Positions 21,142 to 31,854 of a DNA stretch of 64,000 bases are shown piece after piece. A program made the translations under genes and the position numbers. How positions within the stretch are numbered: the first letter of the stretch is position 1; every line of letters starts with the position of its first letter. The DNA comes from Henningerozyma blattae CBS 6284 (Eukaryota; Ascomycota; Saccharomycetes; Saccharomycetales; Saccharomycetaceae), in the NCBI RefSeq assembly GCF_000315915.1, contig NC_020190.1:1-64000 (forward strand). The letters are read 5' to 3'. A model generated the notes under the pieces. It had not been told where the DNA came from. It saw only the letters and a program-made list of their open reading frames with translations, and did no database searches.

Positions 21142-22593
21142 ATGCAATCCTTAAATGCTCCACTTGCTCAACAACAGCAGCATCAACAACAACTGTTCGC
21201 TATGAGTGGCCAACCATTTGCTGAAAAAAATCAACAGTCGCAGATCACTGGTAGTGGGAAAGGAATAGCTATGACAAACCCTCAAATGATGGCTAAACAA
21301 ATTCTAAATCAGCCAGGTAGAATGCCACAGCTGGGAATGTTACAAGGGAACTCTTCGGGAGCAGGAAATAACAACGATGCTCTTCTTGAAGAGAACTATT
21401 TGATGAATCAGAATATGGAAATGCTTTTAAATCAGCAGCAATCACAATTACAACAAGCTCAATTACAACAGCAGCAGCAAAATAATAGACAAATGCCACA
21501 GCTCCAACAGCAGCAGCAGCAGCAGCAGCAACAACAACAACAACAACAACAACAACAGCATCAGCAAAATCAAAATCAACAATTACAAAATATGAATTTA
21601 AATGCTTCGATGAATTCCAACCTACCACCGGGATTAAATGTTATTCCACAACAGCAGCAGCAGCATGGCTTAAACCCTTCGTTAGATAATCAATACTCAA
21701 AACAGATAAGTTCGATCCAAAATAATAATAATGGCCCCCCCGTAATGATACTACCTCCGAATCATCTCTTAATTCGTGAAGTTTGGAAGAATAATTTATT
21801 TGCAGAATTTGTAGCAATAAGAAGGTTGTCAGCACGTTATAATAATATATCTATTAGCACTGAATTTGCAGGTACTATTGCCAGACCCATTGGAAATTTT
21901 AGATCAAAGACGGATTATCACTACCAAACAATGAGATCTAATGTTGATTTATTGAACCCCATTCAAATCGGTCTTTCATTGAGTGATTCTAGCGGTAATA
22001 AGCCTGAAAACGAGCCATCAACTTGGCAATTTAACTTCAACTTTGATGTAGCCAAAGAGATGATATCTGCAGACTCACTCGATCTATTGAAAAAATCGGG
22101 TATTAATTTTGATAACCATCAAGCAATGGGAATTGATAGTTTTGAGTTTTCCCAATTGATGATGGACTCAGGCTTAATCCTAGATAAAAGCATTACATGG
22201 GTAACTTTCCATGCAGCTTATGATTTTGGATTTTTAGTTCATTTATTAATGAACACCTGTATGCCAAATAATATGCAAGATTTCCAATGGTGGGTTAACC
22301 AATTAGTTCCATGCTTTTATGATTTGAATCTATTATACAAAGTCATCAAAGAATTTAAACAGCAAATCCAGCCTCAACAGCCTCAACAGCCTCCACAACA
22401 ACAAATAACTTTATCTAACCTTGCTGACGAATTGGGCATTCCTAGATTTCCATTATTTAATACTACGGGTGGCCAAAGTCTTTTAACATTACTGTCATTC
22501 TCTCAATTGGGAAACGTTTCAAAACATAAGCTACCAAATGGGCTTGACTTCAATTCATACCAAAATTTGATTCATGGGATCAATGCAGAATAA
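21142..22593 (+). CDS. POP2: Pop2/Caf1 deadenylase subunit of CCR4-NOT
   Basis: This 483-residue protein is the Caf1 homologue (S. cerevisiae Pop2 has 433 residues). It belongs to the cytoplasmic CCR4-NOT deadenylase that shortens mRNA poly(A) tails. Residues 1-200 are Gln-rich, with runs of CAG and CAA codons (21507-21560). The RNase D-type nuclease domain covers about 205-480. The usual DxE catalytic motif reads ISTEFAG, so the first Asp is Ser. The HAAYDFGFL motif supplies Asp, and GGQSLL has Gln in place of the final Asp. This S-E-D-Q set is the one reported for S. cerevisiae Pop2, unlike the DEDD of most Caf1 enzymes. A Gln/Pro insert lies at about residues 410-425. The neighbours NOG2 and BRE5 are the same as at YNR052C. 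Confidence 0.96.
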   Translation: MQSLNAPLAQQQQHQQQLFAMSGQPFAEKNQQSQITGSGKGIAMTNPQMMAKQILNQPGRMPQLGMLQGNSSGAGNNNDALLEENYLMNQNMEMLLNQQQSQLQQAQLQQQQQNNRQMPQLQQQQQQQQQQQQQQQQQQHQQNQNQQLQNMNLNASMNSNLPPGLNVIPQQQQQHGLNPSLDNQYSKQISSIQNNNNGPPVMILPPNHLLIREVWKNNLFAEFVAIRRLSARYNNISISTEFAGTIARPIGNFRSKTDYHYQTMRSNVDLLNPIQIGLSLSDSSGNKPENEPSTWQFNFNFDVAKEMISADSLDLLKKSGINFDNHQAMGIDSFEFSQLMMDSGLILDKSITWVTFHAAYDFGFLVHLLMNTCMPNNMQDFQWWVNQLVPCFYDLNLLYKVIKEFKQQIQPQQPQQPPQQQITLSNLADELGIPRFPLFNTTGGQSLLTLLSFSQLGNVSKHKLPNGLDFNSYQNLIHGINAE

Positions 22594-23852
22594 TGGAATT
22601 ATGTATACTTCCAGTTAAATTAATATATCGGATCCTACAAGAATTTCAAAAAAAATCCTAGTAGATTGAATTATTAACTTACACAAAGCATGTAGAGAAA
22701 TAACTGAACATAGTCTTCTAACTATACACATTGTGTGGTATTTTCACCATAGATTATCAATGAATATATAGAAAAGTTAATATTAACGAAATAGAAATAT
22801 CTACATGCATTAGCTCACTCTGTAATATATAACTAACATCAAGACTGTTTCACTATCTCTTTCATTGTAATCTAATCCATTTATTTCAATAGTCATTACG
22901 TATGTATATATAGTTATACGTAATAGTAGTAACACCATAAAGGGCTCTCTTATATTATCTTCGATTAGCATATTTTCATGGTAAAGCTTAGTTACCCGCT
23001 CTGTATTTTTTTTTCATTTGTCACCGAGTTAACGAAAAAAATGGCCATTACAAAAAAATACAACCGACACTTAATGTTCGAAATAGTGAAAAAAAAATAA
23101 AGCAGATATTCAAGGCCACAAACAGACTATATCTGCATCTTCTGACAGTATACTCTGTATATTTTTAACATTGATTCATTTCATATACACTTAGGATTTA
23201 TACCTATTTCGCATTACCATCATCATTGAGTATTTTGGTCCTATTTTGATTAATAGTTATAAGATTGTTCAATATCCAAGAATTAGCAATCCTTCCTTCC
23301 TTTTTTTTTTAATCAGTTCTTTTTTATTTCTATTTATTTTTTTTCTTTAATATTAGTTTTTTTCTACTTCTTTCTTTCTCTCTTTAAACATTCTTCAAGT
23401 TTGATCACTTCCTTTTTGGCAATTTCATTTATTTCGAATTATCTTTTATCTAGTATCAACATTGGTCCTAATTTCTATTTCAAATATATTTATCATCTAT
23501 CTGCATCCAAGCACTCTGTACTATTTGCTACCTCTTCATCATAATTCTACTAATAATAACAAAAGTAAAATTTAAAAGATCAGACCTTATCCTATACTAA
23601 ATATCTATTGGATTCGATTGTATTATAAATAATATATTATAATTTTAAGCCCAAATTTTTATTCCTTCAAAATTGAATTATATTTATTCTTATTAATTTT
23701 GGCTCCCCCACCTTATTTTTTTTAAAAAGGTTTTGTTTTTTTTACAACATTTACTCCCCATATCTTTCTTTACTCACGATACCAATAAGACTTTATAATA
23801 ATTATTTTTATACACATCACAATATTTATTTCACAAGAATACTGAAGCAATA
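22594..23852. other. Long intergenic region POP2-BRE5
   Basis: A Reb1-type TTACCCG lies at 22992-22998. From about 23280 to 23400 and again near 23700-23775 the plus strand is very pyrimidine-rich (CT and poly-T runs), as in nucleosome-depleted yeast promoters and leaders. No ORF is supported. Confidence 0.45.
22992..22998 (+). promoter_or_regulatory. Possible Reb1 site upstream of BRE5
   Basis: TTACCCG is followed by C, matching the Reb1 core. It is 855 bp before the BRE5 start, among poly-A and poly-T tracts. Confidence 0.35.
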
Positions 23853-25499
23853 ATGACCACCACAATTCAAGAAATAGGGTACTCCTTTTTACAAGTATAT
23901 TATCAAAGGATGAGTAAAGATCCTTCAAAGGTTTCTTCTTTATATTCTAATACGGCAGAAATTACTCATATAAATTATCAATTGACTTCAAAGCATGATG
24001 GGGAAATATTACCAACCATTAAAATTATTGGTAAAGATAATATTAGCAGTTTTTTTACCAGAAATAATAAAAAAGTGTGTGACTTACGTGTAAAGATTGA
24101 TTCCTTGGATTTTCAAAATACTGGTGTAGGGCATGAAAGCATACTACTTTTAGTTACAGGTGAAATGTTTTGGACGAATACTCCAGCATATAGATTTTGT
24201 CAAACTATCATTTTAGCACCCATTCAACCAAACTCATTAGTTTATGAGGCAACTAATGATGTTATTCGTTTCATGCCTGATAATTTAGGTTTATATGAAT
24301 TGTCTGAAATTGTTGAAAAAAACACTTCTCAATCATCAGAAAAAGCTGCTATAAAAAGCAATACTCAATCATCAGAAAAAATTGCTACAAAAAGCAATAC
24401 TCAATCATCAGAAAAAATTGCTACAAAAAGCAATACTCAATCATCAGAAAAAATTGCAGACTCAGCCGTTGTTTCTCCTATTACAAACAATACTACTGTC
24501 TCGAATGCAAAAACTGACTCAGCTTCGAAGGAAAAAACTGAGTCTAAGAATATAAAAGAAAAAGTCACCAAACCAATGGAAATCTCAACACAACCAATGG
24601 AAGAAACAAATGACACTCCAAAGAAAGATAAAGTCGAAGAAAAACCCAAGAACAATACCAATGTTTTGCATTCTTCTAAGTCAAATACTCAAAAGAGCAA
24701 TACCAAAGAATCTACTGAAAATAAGGAGTTGAAAATTGTTGAAAACCATGCATCTGAAACTGTACAATCACCTACTAACAAGTCTAGTGAAAAAAATGCC
24801 ACTAAGGAATTAAGTCAAGTACCTACTCCTAGCTCATCAAATATTAAGCCTGAACTTCAAGGAGAAAGCAAATCCTCAGACTCAACTATCTCTTCAGCTC
24901 CTTCTTCAAATAGCAATTCTAGCTTAACTAGCTCTGGTTCCACTGCTCCATCTGAACCTCAAGTTATCACACCACCTAAAATGACTTGGGCTTCCAAATT
25001 GTCTAATGGCAGTACAGCTGGTTCGGGTAAGGGTCATTCTGAATTTACTAGAATTGAGCAAACTACCACAACAAATGTCCCTCATCCATCTAAAAAAGTA
25101 AACGAAAGGAAAACTGAGCTACCTTCACGTAAAGAGAATTCATCCTCAAGAAATGGTAAAAAGAAAGCATTCAGCACCGTTAATAGAGAGGGATTTTTCC
25201 CTATATACATTCGGGGTACCTCTGGTGTCGATGAGGACGTATTAAAAGGTATTTTAGAGAATGAATTTGGTACTATCACAAGAATGACGTTCTCTGAAAA
25301 CTTTGCAGTTGCAGATTTCGAATTACAATCAAGCCAAACTAACGCTATTGAAAGAAAATCTATCAAAGCTGGTCCCATAGAGGTGTATTTAGAGCGTAAA
25401 ACTGTGGGGAAAAAATTTTCACCAACAGGAAGCATTAATAATAGCACGTCAAACCAGCAACGTCCACATAAGAAGCATTACACAAAAAAGAGAGATTAG
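23853..25499 (+). CDS. BRE5: Bre5, cofactor of the Ubp3 deubiquitinase
   Basis: This 548-residue protein has G3BP-like architecture: an NTF2-like domain at about 1-145 (starting IQEIGYSFLQVYYQRMS), a long Ser/Lys/Glu-rich disordered middle, and an RRM at about 448-525 (FFPIYIRGTSGVDEDVLKG). Bre5 partners Ubp3 in COPII protein deubiquitination and ribophagy. The middle contains a 12-residue unit (NTQSSEKIATKS; 36 bp) in about four tandem copies near residues 164-206. Position and orientation match YNR051C, next to POP2. Confidence 0.93.
   Translation: MTTTIQEIGYSFLQVYYQRMSKDPSKVSSLYSNTAEITHINYQLTSKHDGEILPTIKIIGKDNISSFFTRNNKKVCDLRVKIDSLDFQNTGVGHESILLLVTGEMFWTNTPAYRFCQTIILAPIQPNSLVYEATNDVIRFMPDNLGLYELSEIVEKNTSQSSEKAAIKSNTQSSEKIATKSNTQSSEKIATKSNTQSSEKIADSAVVSPITNNTTVSNAKTDSASKEKTESKNIKEKVTKPMEISTQPMEETNDTPKKDKVEEKPKNNTNVLHSSKSNTQKSNTKESTENKELKIVENHASETVQSPTNKSSEKNATKELSQVPTPSSSNIKPELQGESKSSDSTISSAPSSNSNSSLTSSGSTAPSEPQVITPPKMTWASKLSNGSTAGSGKGHSEFTRIEQTTTTNVPHPSKKVNERKTELPSRKENSSSRNGKKKAFSTVNREGFFPIYIRGTSGVDEDVLKGILENEFGTITRMTFSENFAVADFELQSSQTNAIERKSIKAGPIEVYLERKTVGKKFSPTGSINNSTSNQQRPHKKHYTKKRD
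24327..24470 (+). repeat. 36-bp tandem repeat in BRE5
   Basis: Units starting AATACTCAATCATCAGAAAA recur at 36-bp spacing (24359, 24395, 24431), preceded by a degenerate copy. They encode NTQSSEK-x-A-x-KS in the disordered linker. Confidence 0.85.
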
Positions 25500-26124
25500 A
25501 TTCTGGGTAAAACTTGATAGAAAAATACTATCTTTATCTGTATACTACAAGCATATCTCATTACTACAATTTAACAAATTAGTAGTAGAATTAAATAATT
25601 TTAAAAAGCTTTACATATAAAGCAATAAACGTCAAAAAAATAATAATAATAAAGCCGGAAAAAATATCAAAAAAAATAGTAAAATAGAAAAACGATATTC
25701 CTTTATGGGATAAAATAAATATGTAAAATATTCCATAATTCTTTTATGTATCCTAACTAGTTATATATAGTTAATTTAATGATAGAAATCTTTAACATAT
25801 AAATTTTGGTTTATCAAGTTATTTTTCTTCATGCACAGATATCAACCTTCAATTTTTGATGTTAAAATTCAGTATAGTCGGTCCGGTTTCCTTAGGAAAG
25901 TTAATAGAATGTCGTCTCATGAACTTATTTCAAATATAATAGTAGATAATTCTTTAGTTATATATGTTAGTGAGATTAGTTTATGAATTGAAAAGGTTTT
26001 ATTAATTTGGAAGTATTGTGTATGTTAGACTTATTGCGTATCCTTTGCATCATCTAATACACTTAACTGGGGCACGGCCTACTGATCTAAACCTACATAT
26101 ATTAACTTTCGCTGTTAACTGAAA
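25500..26124. other. Intergenic region BRE5-OCA4
   Basis: It is AT-rich, with no gene or clear regulatory site seen. Confidence 0.4.
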
Positions 26125-27492
26125 ATGTTAGTTCCACCTGCAAACTTTGGTATTGCAGAAGAAGGTATATTTCGATGTTCAAAGATTGAAAATTTGAATC
26201 TTTCATTCTTAGAAACCTTAAAACTGAAAACAATAATATTTGTAGATGGCCAAGAGCCTACGAAATTCTTTAAAGGCTTCTTCAAAAGCTCATCCATAAA
26301 ATGGATAATTATAAAAAATAATGATTTTTCAAATAATATTAATTCATCAATTAATGAAAATAAGAATAATACTGAAAGTAATAGTCCTTCCGGAAATGGG
26401 GATGTGACTTTAGTAAATACTACGCCCACTTTCAATTTCTCTGATATCGATACAGCCTCTACTGAGAGTCAACATTCTGGGATTTCTAAGGAATTAATGC
26501 CAGAAAGCTCTAATAAGAAAAATATTAATTATAAATCTAAGGAGACCTATAATTTGACTGATGCTGATGATTTAATGCTAATCAAAAGTGTGTGTCTTAA
26601 AAAAATTTTGAAACTTCTATTAAATAAAGAAAACTATAATATTTTATTGGTGGATAGAACTTCAATTGTTATTGGTCTATTAAGAAAAATCCAGAAATGG
26701 AATATATCATCAATTATTAATGAGTATAGATTGTTTTCAGGTAAAAATAGTAGTTATTTTGCAGAAATATTTTTAGAACTTGTTAATTTGGAAATAACGC
26801 AACAAGTACTTGGTAAAGAAAACCCTAGTACCTCATCATTAGTATCACCAAATATTATTATTGGTCCCAAGGATAACTCTTCCAGCCATTCGGCTAATAC
26901 TAGCAATGGGGTTTCAATCAAAAGACAGCGGCACGGTAATACGCCAATTGCTACTAATACTAAAGGGAATATGCACAAGGTTGAAATGTCAGAAATTGTA
27001 AATGAAGAAGATCTATTCACTGCACCCAACGTTCCTCAGCGTATGCTTAAGCTGGTTGATGATGCCCAAACTCGTTACTTTGATAACCTCCAAGATAAAA
27101 ATAAGGGAAGGGTAGAAAACACCCAAGGTATCCTCCCAGTTAGCTCTAATAATGAAAATACTAATGTCACTAAAAATACACAATCTGTAATCCCTTCTTC
27201 TTTGCCTTTAAATCAGACATACAAAAGTTCATTACATAGTCCCGAGACTATCTTAAATATATCACTTAATAAGTCATCTGCAGTCGATTATCAGTACTAT
27301 AAGTGCTTGCAAGATACTATCTTTAAAAATGGCTCTTCTAAGCGTGGATCAAGCACTAGAGATAGTAGTATACAAGAAAATATTATACATATTCAAATTC
27401 CTACGGAAGATTTGTTGCCAACATGGTTTACATTTCAGCGAGACATTTGGGAACAGAATTATCGTAAAATAAGGCATTCTAGAGTAGAATAG
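26125..27492 (+). CDS. OCA4: Oca4-like inactive tyrosine phosphatase
   Basis: This 455-residue protein of the Oca/Siw14 dual-specificity phosphatase family starts with the characteristic VPPANFGIAEEGIFRCSKIENLNLSFLE-type segment. S. cerevisiae Oca4 (YCR095C) has 362 residues and belongs to a complex with Oca1, Oca2, Oca6 and Siw14 linked to inositol pyrophosphate signalling. The strand where active relatives carry the C-x5-R loop reads LLVDRTSIVIGLLRK here, without the catalytic Cys, so it is probably a pseudophosphatase. Asn/Ser-rich inserts at about 70-130 and in the 245-400 region account for the extra length. It lies between BRE5 and LYS9; in S. cerevisiae it is next to HMR at the end of the chromosome III block. 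Confidence 0.88.
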   Translation: MLVPPANFGIAEEGIFRCSKIENLNLSFLETLKLKTIIFVDGQEPTKFFKGFFKSSSIKWIIIKNNDFSNNINSSINENKNNTESNSPSGNGDVTLVNTTPTFNFSDIDTASTESQHSGISKELMPESSNKKNINYKSKETYNLTDADDLMLIKSVCLKKILKLLLNKENYNILLVDRTSIVIGLLRKIQKWNISSIINEYRLFSGKNSSYFAEIFLELVNLEITQQVLGKENPSTSSLVSPNIIIGPKDNSSSHSANTSNGVSIKRQRHGNTPIATNTKGNMHKVEMSEIVNEEDLFTAPNVPQRMLKLVDDAQTRYFDNLQDKNKGRVENTQGILPVSSNNENTNVTKNTQSVIPSSLPLNQTYKSSLHSPETILNISLNKSSAVDYQYYKCLQDTIFKNGSSKRGSSTRDSSIQENIIHIQIPTEDLLPTWFTFQRDIWEQNYRKIRHSRVE

Positions 27493-28500
27493 TTGTGTCA
27501 ACTATAGAAAACTTTATTACATTTTTTAATAGTGTTTATTTTTTTTAATATAGCAAAGTTAGGTTCTAGGATTCAACCATGCATTTGGTTAAGAATACTT
27601 GTTGTCTACTTGTCATACGTTACAGTTTGTTGGATAATAAGATAGTGATGTATAAGAAACAGTGATATCTTAAACCTACGAAACAAAATTAAGAGTCATT
27701 GACGCCGCAAATATATATCCAGAAACACTAAATTTTGAATGAAATAGCATTACTAAAATGTAATTTGCAGTTTATAAGCATATTATTTTATTACTTTATA
27801 TGAAACACAGTTCAACTCTTTCATCAAGCAAGTTCAATATTATTAATTTGCATAACACCATTTCTATCAAGTAAGTTCTAAAGAATTAATCGAACTAAGA
27901 TATACTCAACGTTAATAATGAAACGGTTTTGATAGCTTCTGACTCATGCACTTGCTTCTTCATTAACGTAAATGCTATTTTCGTCTATATACGCTGATAC
28001 AATAAATTAACTAAGATGATTCAACATATTATTTTTTTTTCACATTCTATCAAGAATAATTAAGAATTCATAAGCGCTTTACCAATAATATCAAAAGGAA
28101 ATTAAAATTGAAGTTTATTCTCAAATAGGGTGTTTGTTATTCTACCTTATAAATGCCATTTTCACAATTGCATTTTAAATTTTCGAAAACGGAACTTGAT
28201 TTCCAAGGGAATTTCGCAATCGCCAACCAGTTGATGAGCAACGAAAATTAAGCAGTTAACAATAATGAAATATCAGGTAGAAAAGTCATTTTAATTCCAC
28301 ATCCTTTGGAATAATAGTTTAAATGACTTATTTTGCAAGAGAATAATTTGACGAATGACGTTATGTGGACATCGACTATGTTTGAATCTGTCTGGTATTT
28401 TTCCGTATATAAAGGTCGGTTAGAATTGAGGTCAATATGATTGTTCGGCACATCATATTCCAAATATTAGGTAAAACCAAATAAAATTAAATTTGTTACT
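27493..28500. other. Intergenic region upstream of LYS9
   Basis: It contains the Gcn4 site at 27940. A minus-strand frame at 28248-28463 has no homology that I recognise and is not called. Confidence 0.45.
27940..27946 (+). promoter_or_regulatory. Gcn4 site upstream of LYS9
   Basis: A perfect TGACTCA lies 555 bp before the LYS9 start. Gcn4 activates lysine genes, including LYS9, under amino-acid starvation. I did not see a perfect Lys14 site (TCCRNYGGA). Confidence 0.55.
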
Positions 28501-29847
28501 ATGGTTAAAAGAGTTTTATTGTTAGGTTCTGGATTTGTTGCTCAGCCAACGGTTGATGCCTTGTCGAAGGAAAATGGTATTGAAGTCACCGTTGGGTGTA
28601 GAACTTTAGCTAAGGCCAAAAGTTTAGCTGATCCATATGGTGCAAATGCTATTTCGGTTGATGTTACAAATACAGCTGAATTTGAAGCAGTGTTAGAGAA
28701 AAATGACGTGGTCATTTCTTTAATTCCATACATCTATCATGCCAGTGTGGTAAAGAGTGCAATCAAACTTAAGAAGGATGTAGTTACTTCTTCATACATT
28801 TCTCCTGCATTGCGTGAATTAGAAGAGGATGTTAAGAAGTCTGGAATCACTGTTATGAATGAAATTGGTTTGGACCCAGGTATTGATCATTTATATGCTA
28901 TTAAGACAATTGATGAAGTCCATAAAAAAGATGGGAAGCTCAAGAGCTTCTTGTCATACTGTGGTGGTTTACCTGCTCCAGAAGATTCTGATAATCCATT
29001 AGGTTACAAATTTTCTTGGTCTTCAAGAGGTGTATTATTGGCTTTAAGAAATAGTGCAAAGTATTATAAAGATGGCAAACTAGTGAATATCACATCTGAG
29101 GAATTAATGACTTCTTCTAAACCATATTTTATTTACCCAGGTTACGCTTTTGTTTGTTACCCAAACAGAGACTCTACTGTATTTAAGGACCTATATTCCA
29201 TTCCTGAAGCTGAAACTGTAATTAGAGGTACCTTGAGATACCAAGGTTTCCCTGAATTCATAAAAGTCTTAGTTGATATTGGTTTATTAGATGATACAGA
29301 AAACAAAAATTTTTCAGACGCCAATGTATCTTGGTTAGAGGCTTTAAGTAAGTATCTAAAATTAACTGAAATTAGTAAGGAAGCTCTACTTAAAAAGATT
29401 GATTCTTTAACTGTATGGAAAGATGAAGATGATAAAGAGCGTATTATTAATGGTATGAAATGGTTAGGATTTTTCTCCAAAGATGAAAAAATCATTCCAA
29501 GAGGAAACCCATTGGATACTTTATGTGCCACTTTAGAACAAAAAATGCAATATGAGAAGAATGAAAGAGATTTAGTAGTTTTACAACATAAGTTTGGAAT
29601 TGAATGGGCAGATGGTAAAACTGAAACACGTACTTCTACTTTAGTTCAATATGGTGAAGTCGGTGGTTACAGTGCTATGGCTGCCACCGTAGGTTATCCT
29701 GTTGCCATTGCAACGAGACTTGTCTTAGAAGGTAAAATCAAGGGCCCAGGTTTATTAGCTCCATACACCCCAGAGATAAACGATCCAATCATTAAAGAAT
29801 TAAAGGACAAATATGGCATTTATTTAGTTGAAAAGACTATAAAATAA
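28501..29847 (+). CDS. LYS9: Saccharopine dehydrogenase (NADP+, L-glutamate-forming)
   Basis: This is a 448-residue enzyme (S. cerevisiae Lys9 has 446) that forms saccharopine from aminoadipate semialdehyde and glutamate with NADPH, the penultimate step of fungal lysine synthesis. The Rossmann loop VLLLGSGFVAQP is at the N-terminus. Family motifs include NEIGLDPGIDHLYA, SYCGGLPAP and GGYSAMAATVGYPVAIATRL near the C-terminus. It is cytosolic, with no targeting signal. The neighbours OCA4 and MSO1 and the orientation agree with YNR050C. Confidence 0.97.
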   Translation: MVKRVLLLGSGFVAQPTVDALSKENGIEVTVGCRTLAKAKSLADPYGANAISVDVTNTAEFEAVLEKNDVVISLIPYIYHASVVKSAIKLKKDVVTSSYISPALRELEEDVKKSGITVMNEIGLDPGIDHLYAIKTIDEVHKKDGKLKSFLSYCGGLPAPEDSDNPLGYKFSWSSRGVLLALRNSAKYYKDGKLVNITSEELMTSSKPYFIYPGYAFVCYPNRDSTVFKDLYSIPEAETVIRGTLRYQGFPEFIKVLVDIGLLDDTENKNFSDANVSWLEALSKYLKLTEISKEALLKKIDSLTVWKDEDDKERIINGMKWLGFFSKDEKIIPRGNPLDTLCATLEQKMQYEKNERDLVVLQHKFGIEWADGKTETRTSTLVQYGEVGGYSAMAATVGYPVAIATRLVLEGKIKGPGLLAPYTPEINDPIIKELKDKYGIYLVEKTIK

Positions 29848-30969
29848 AGGACTGATTTGTAGAGAAAAATGTATATATTTTTACATATTCAAGATTTTTA
29901 GTATAAATCTATAGATTATCTTAACATCCATTTTTTTCATATTTAAAAGAGGTTTCTATGATAACGTGGCTCAAGAAAAGTCATTAAAGCTAGTCTTTAT
30001 ATTTACTTTTTAAGCACTGGATGTTTATATTCAAAAGCAGTGTATTTTATATTGTATGCAGTCATGAGGATGTCTTTCTAGAGTCAGTATTTAAATATTT
30101 TTTGGACTTTAAGAGCTACGTGTGTCTATTTTTTAAAAAATTTGATTGTAATTCAATAAACTGGCTAAATTACTTTCCATAGCATTGATTTCATAGAAAT
30201 AGATGCTGTCAATTTTATTTTTTGTGAATTAACCTTTTATATTTCTATAAATTTTATAATGTGGTAAGCACAGCTTATTTATTTTAGGCTATATATGATG
30301 TAGTTGAATAAAGATATCGTTCTGATATTTGAAATGTACATATATACATCACATAATTTAAAAATAAAGCATAAGTATCATTTGTAATCCTAAACAAATA
30401 TTTAATTCTGAGTTAAGGTCATATCTGCTATTTATGTATGCATAGTAAAGATGCATTTTAAGGTATTCATTTTCTTCCTGGACAAATGAAGCTATTGAAT
30501 ATTAAGTTGACCTCACGTAATAAAATTAATAATTAATGTTTCAAGTAGCAACTAAACAATAAATATGAAAAAGCTTTGTTTTTCTAATAGTATATGTTAA
30601 TCTGAAATATTCTCAACCGATTTTCCAGGGTAAAAAAGCCCGTTTCAATTGTTTAAATAGGTTATGAAATTTAAGATCTGGCAATAAGGGTTAATTGTTT
30701 AATGTAATTAATAGTGAAAAATATGTCTACAATCTAAAGAAAAAAAAGAAATATATAAACATATAGTAAGTTACTAATAACAATTGTTTATATCAAATTG
30801 TCTTCCTCCGGAGTTTTACTTCTAGTGCCGTCCAATTAATAGCTGATAACATAATTGGCTTATATTTTGTCTACAAATATAATATCAAAATAAACTAATT
30901 AATCATTTAACTTTAGTTCTTCTAACTTGAAACTCAACAAAACCTATTCGTATCATTGAATGTTAAATA
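29848..30969. other. Intergenic region LYS9-MSO1
   Basis: This 1.1-kb AT-rich stretch has no ORF, RNA gene or clear binding site that I can support. Confidence 0.4.
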
Positions 30970-31854
30970 ATGCAGAATTCGGGCAACTTTTGGGATAAAG
31001 TCAAAAGCTCTACTAAAACACTAGCATATATATCTTCAAAGGAAGAAAAGGATGGCGATGCCACAAATTCGACAGTGGTTCATAATGCATTAGTTAAGTT
31101 TTATGAAGAGCAAGTTCCATTCCAAGGATTTCCTGGCTGGTTAGGCCCAAAAGAAGATTTGCCAGATGAACAGAAGATTCTTCGTAAACAAGAACGAGAT
31201 CAAGAAAAGATGCGTGAGAAAGAGGAGAAGAAAGCAATGAATGGTAATAGACCATTTGCTAGTGGCTTTGACCAGTTACGAAAGATAAGAAGTCCTCAAG
31301 AGCAAACAGTTGATAATAGCAATAATAACAATAATAGCAATAATAATAGCAATAATAATGCTAATAATAATAACAATAATAATAGTAATATTCATAGCAA
31401 TAGAGACCCATATGCAGTAGCAAGAAATAGTGGGCCAGATCCTTCTAATCAAGAGCTAATGAATAATTCTAATTCAGAAGATACCCAGGTAGACCAATCC
31501 AATGAGAATCAAAAACAACGTCCCCAATTTTCTCATGCATTTTCTCTACTACAACAACGTAAAGTGCAGCCTGATAGAAAAACAACAGCAGGTATGTCTT
31601 TCCATTCAATATATTCAGCAAATACTTCCACCAATAATTCAGCAAACGGATCAGCATCAGGAATGGGTAGTAGCGGCTCTGCCCGTGAAGTTTCTCAACA
31701 ACAATCACAGCAAATTCCACCACTACCACAACAGCAACCTCCACAGCATTCACAATCTAAGCCAGAAGCCTTGCGCACTCAATCTGCTTCTTCATTAATG
31801 ATGCGAGATAGATTGAAAAGATCGCATACCAAAAATACATTTGAATTTTCTTGA
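30970..31854 (+). CDS. MSO1: Mso1-like Sec1-binding exocytosis protein
   Basis: This 294-residue protein has a conserved N-terminal block of about 75 residues (FWDKVKSSTKTLAYISSKEEKDGD, then FPGWLGPKEDLPDEQ) that matches Mso1, the Sec1 partner acting in SNARE assembly at the bud plasma membrane and in prospore membrane formation. The rest is low complexity: an Asn run (about 117-142), a Gln/Pro/Ser-rich stretch and a basic C-terminal motif (RDRLKRSHTKNTFEFS). It is longer than S. cerevisiae Mso1 (210 residues) because of the homopolymers. It sits next to LYS9, as YNR049C does. Confidence 0.85.
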   Translation: MQNSGNFWDKVKSSTKTLAYISSKEEKDGDATNSTVVHNALVKFYEEQVPFQGFPGWLGPKEDLPDEQKILRKQERDQEKMREKEEKKAMNGNRPFASGFDQLRKIRSPQEQTVDNSNNNNNSNNNSNNNANNNNNNNSNIHSNRDPYAVARNSGPDPSNQELMNNSNSEDTQVDQSNENQKQRPQFSHAFSLLQQRKVQPDRKTTAGMSFHSIYSANTSTNNSANGSASGMGSSGSAREVSQQQSQQIPPLPQQQPPQHSQSKPEALRTQSASSLMMRDRLKRSHTKNTFEFS

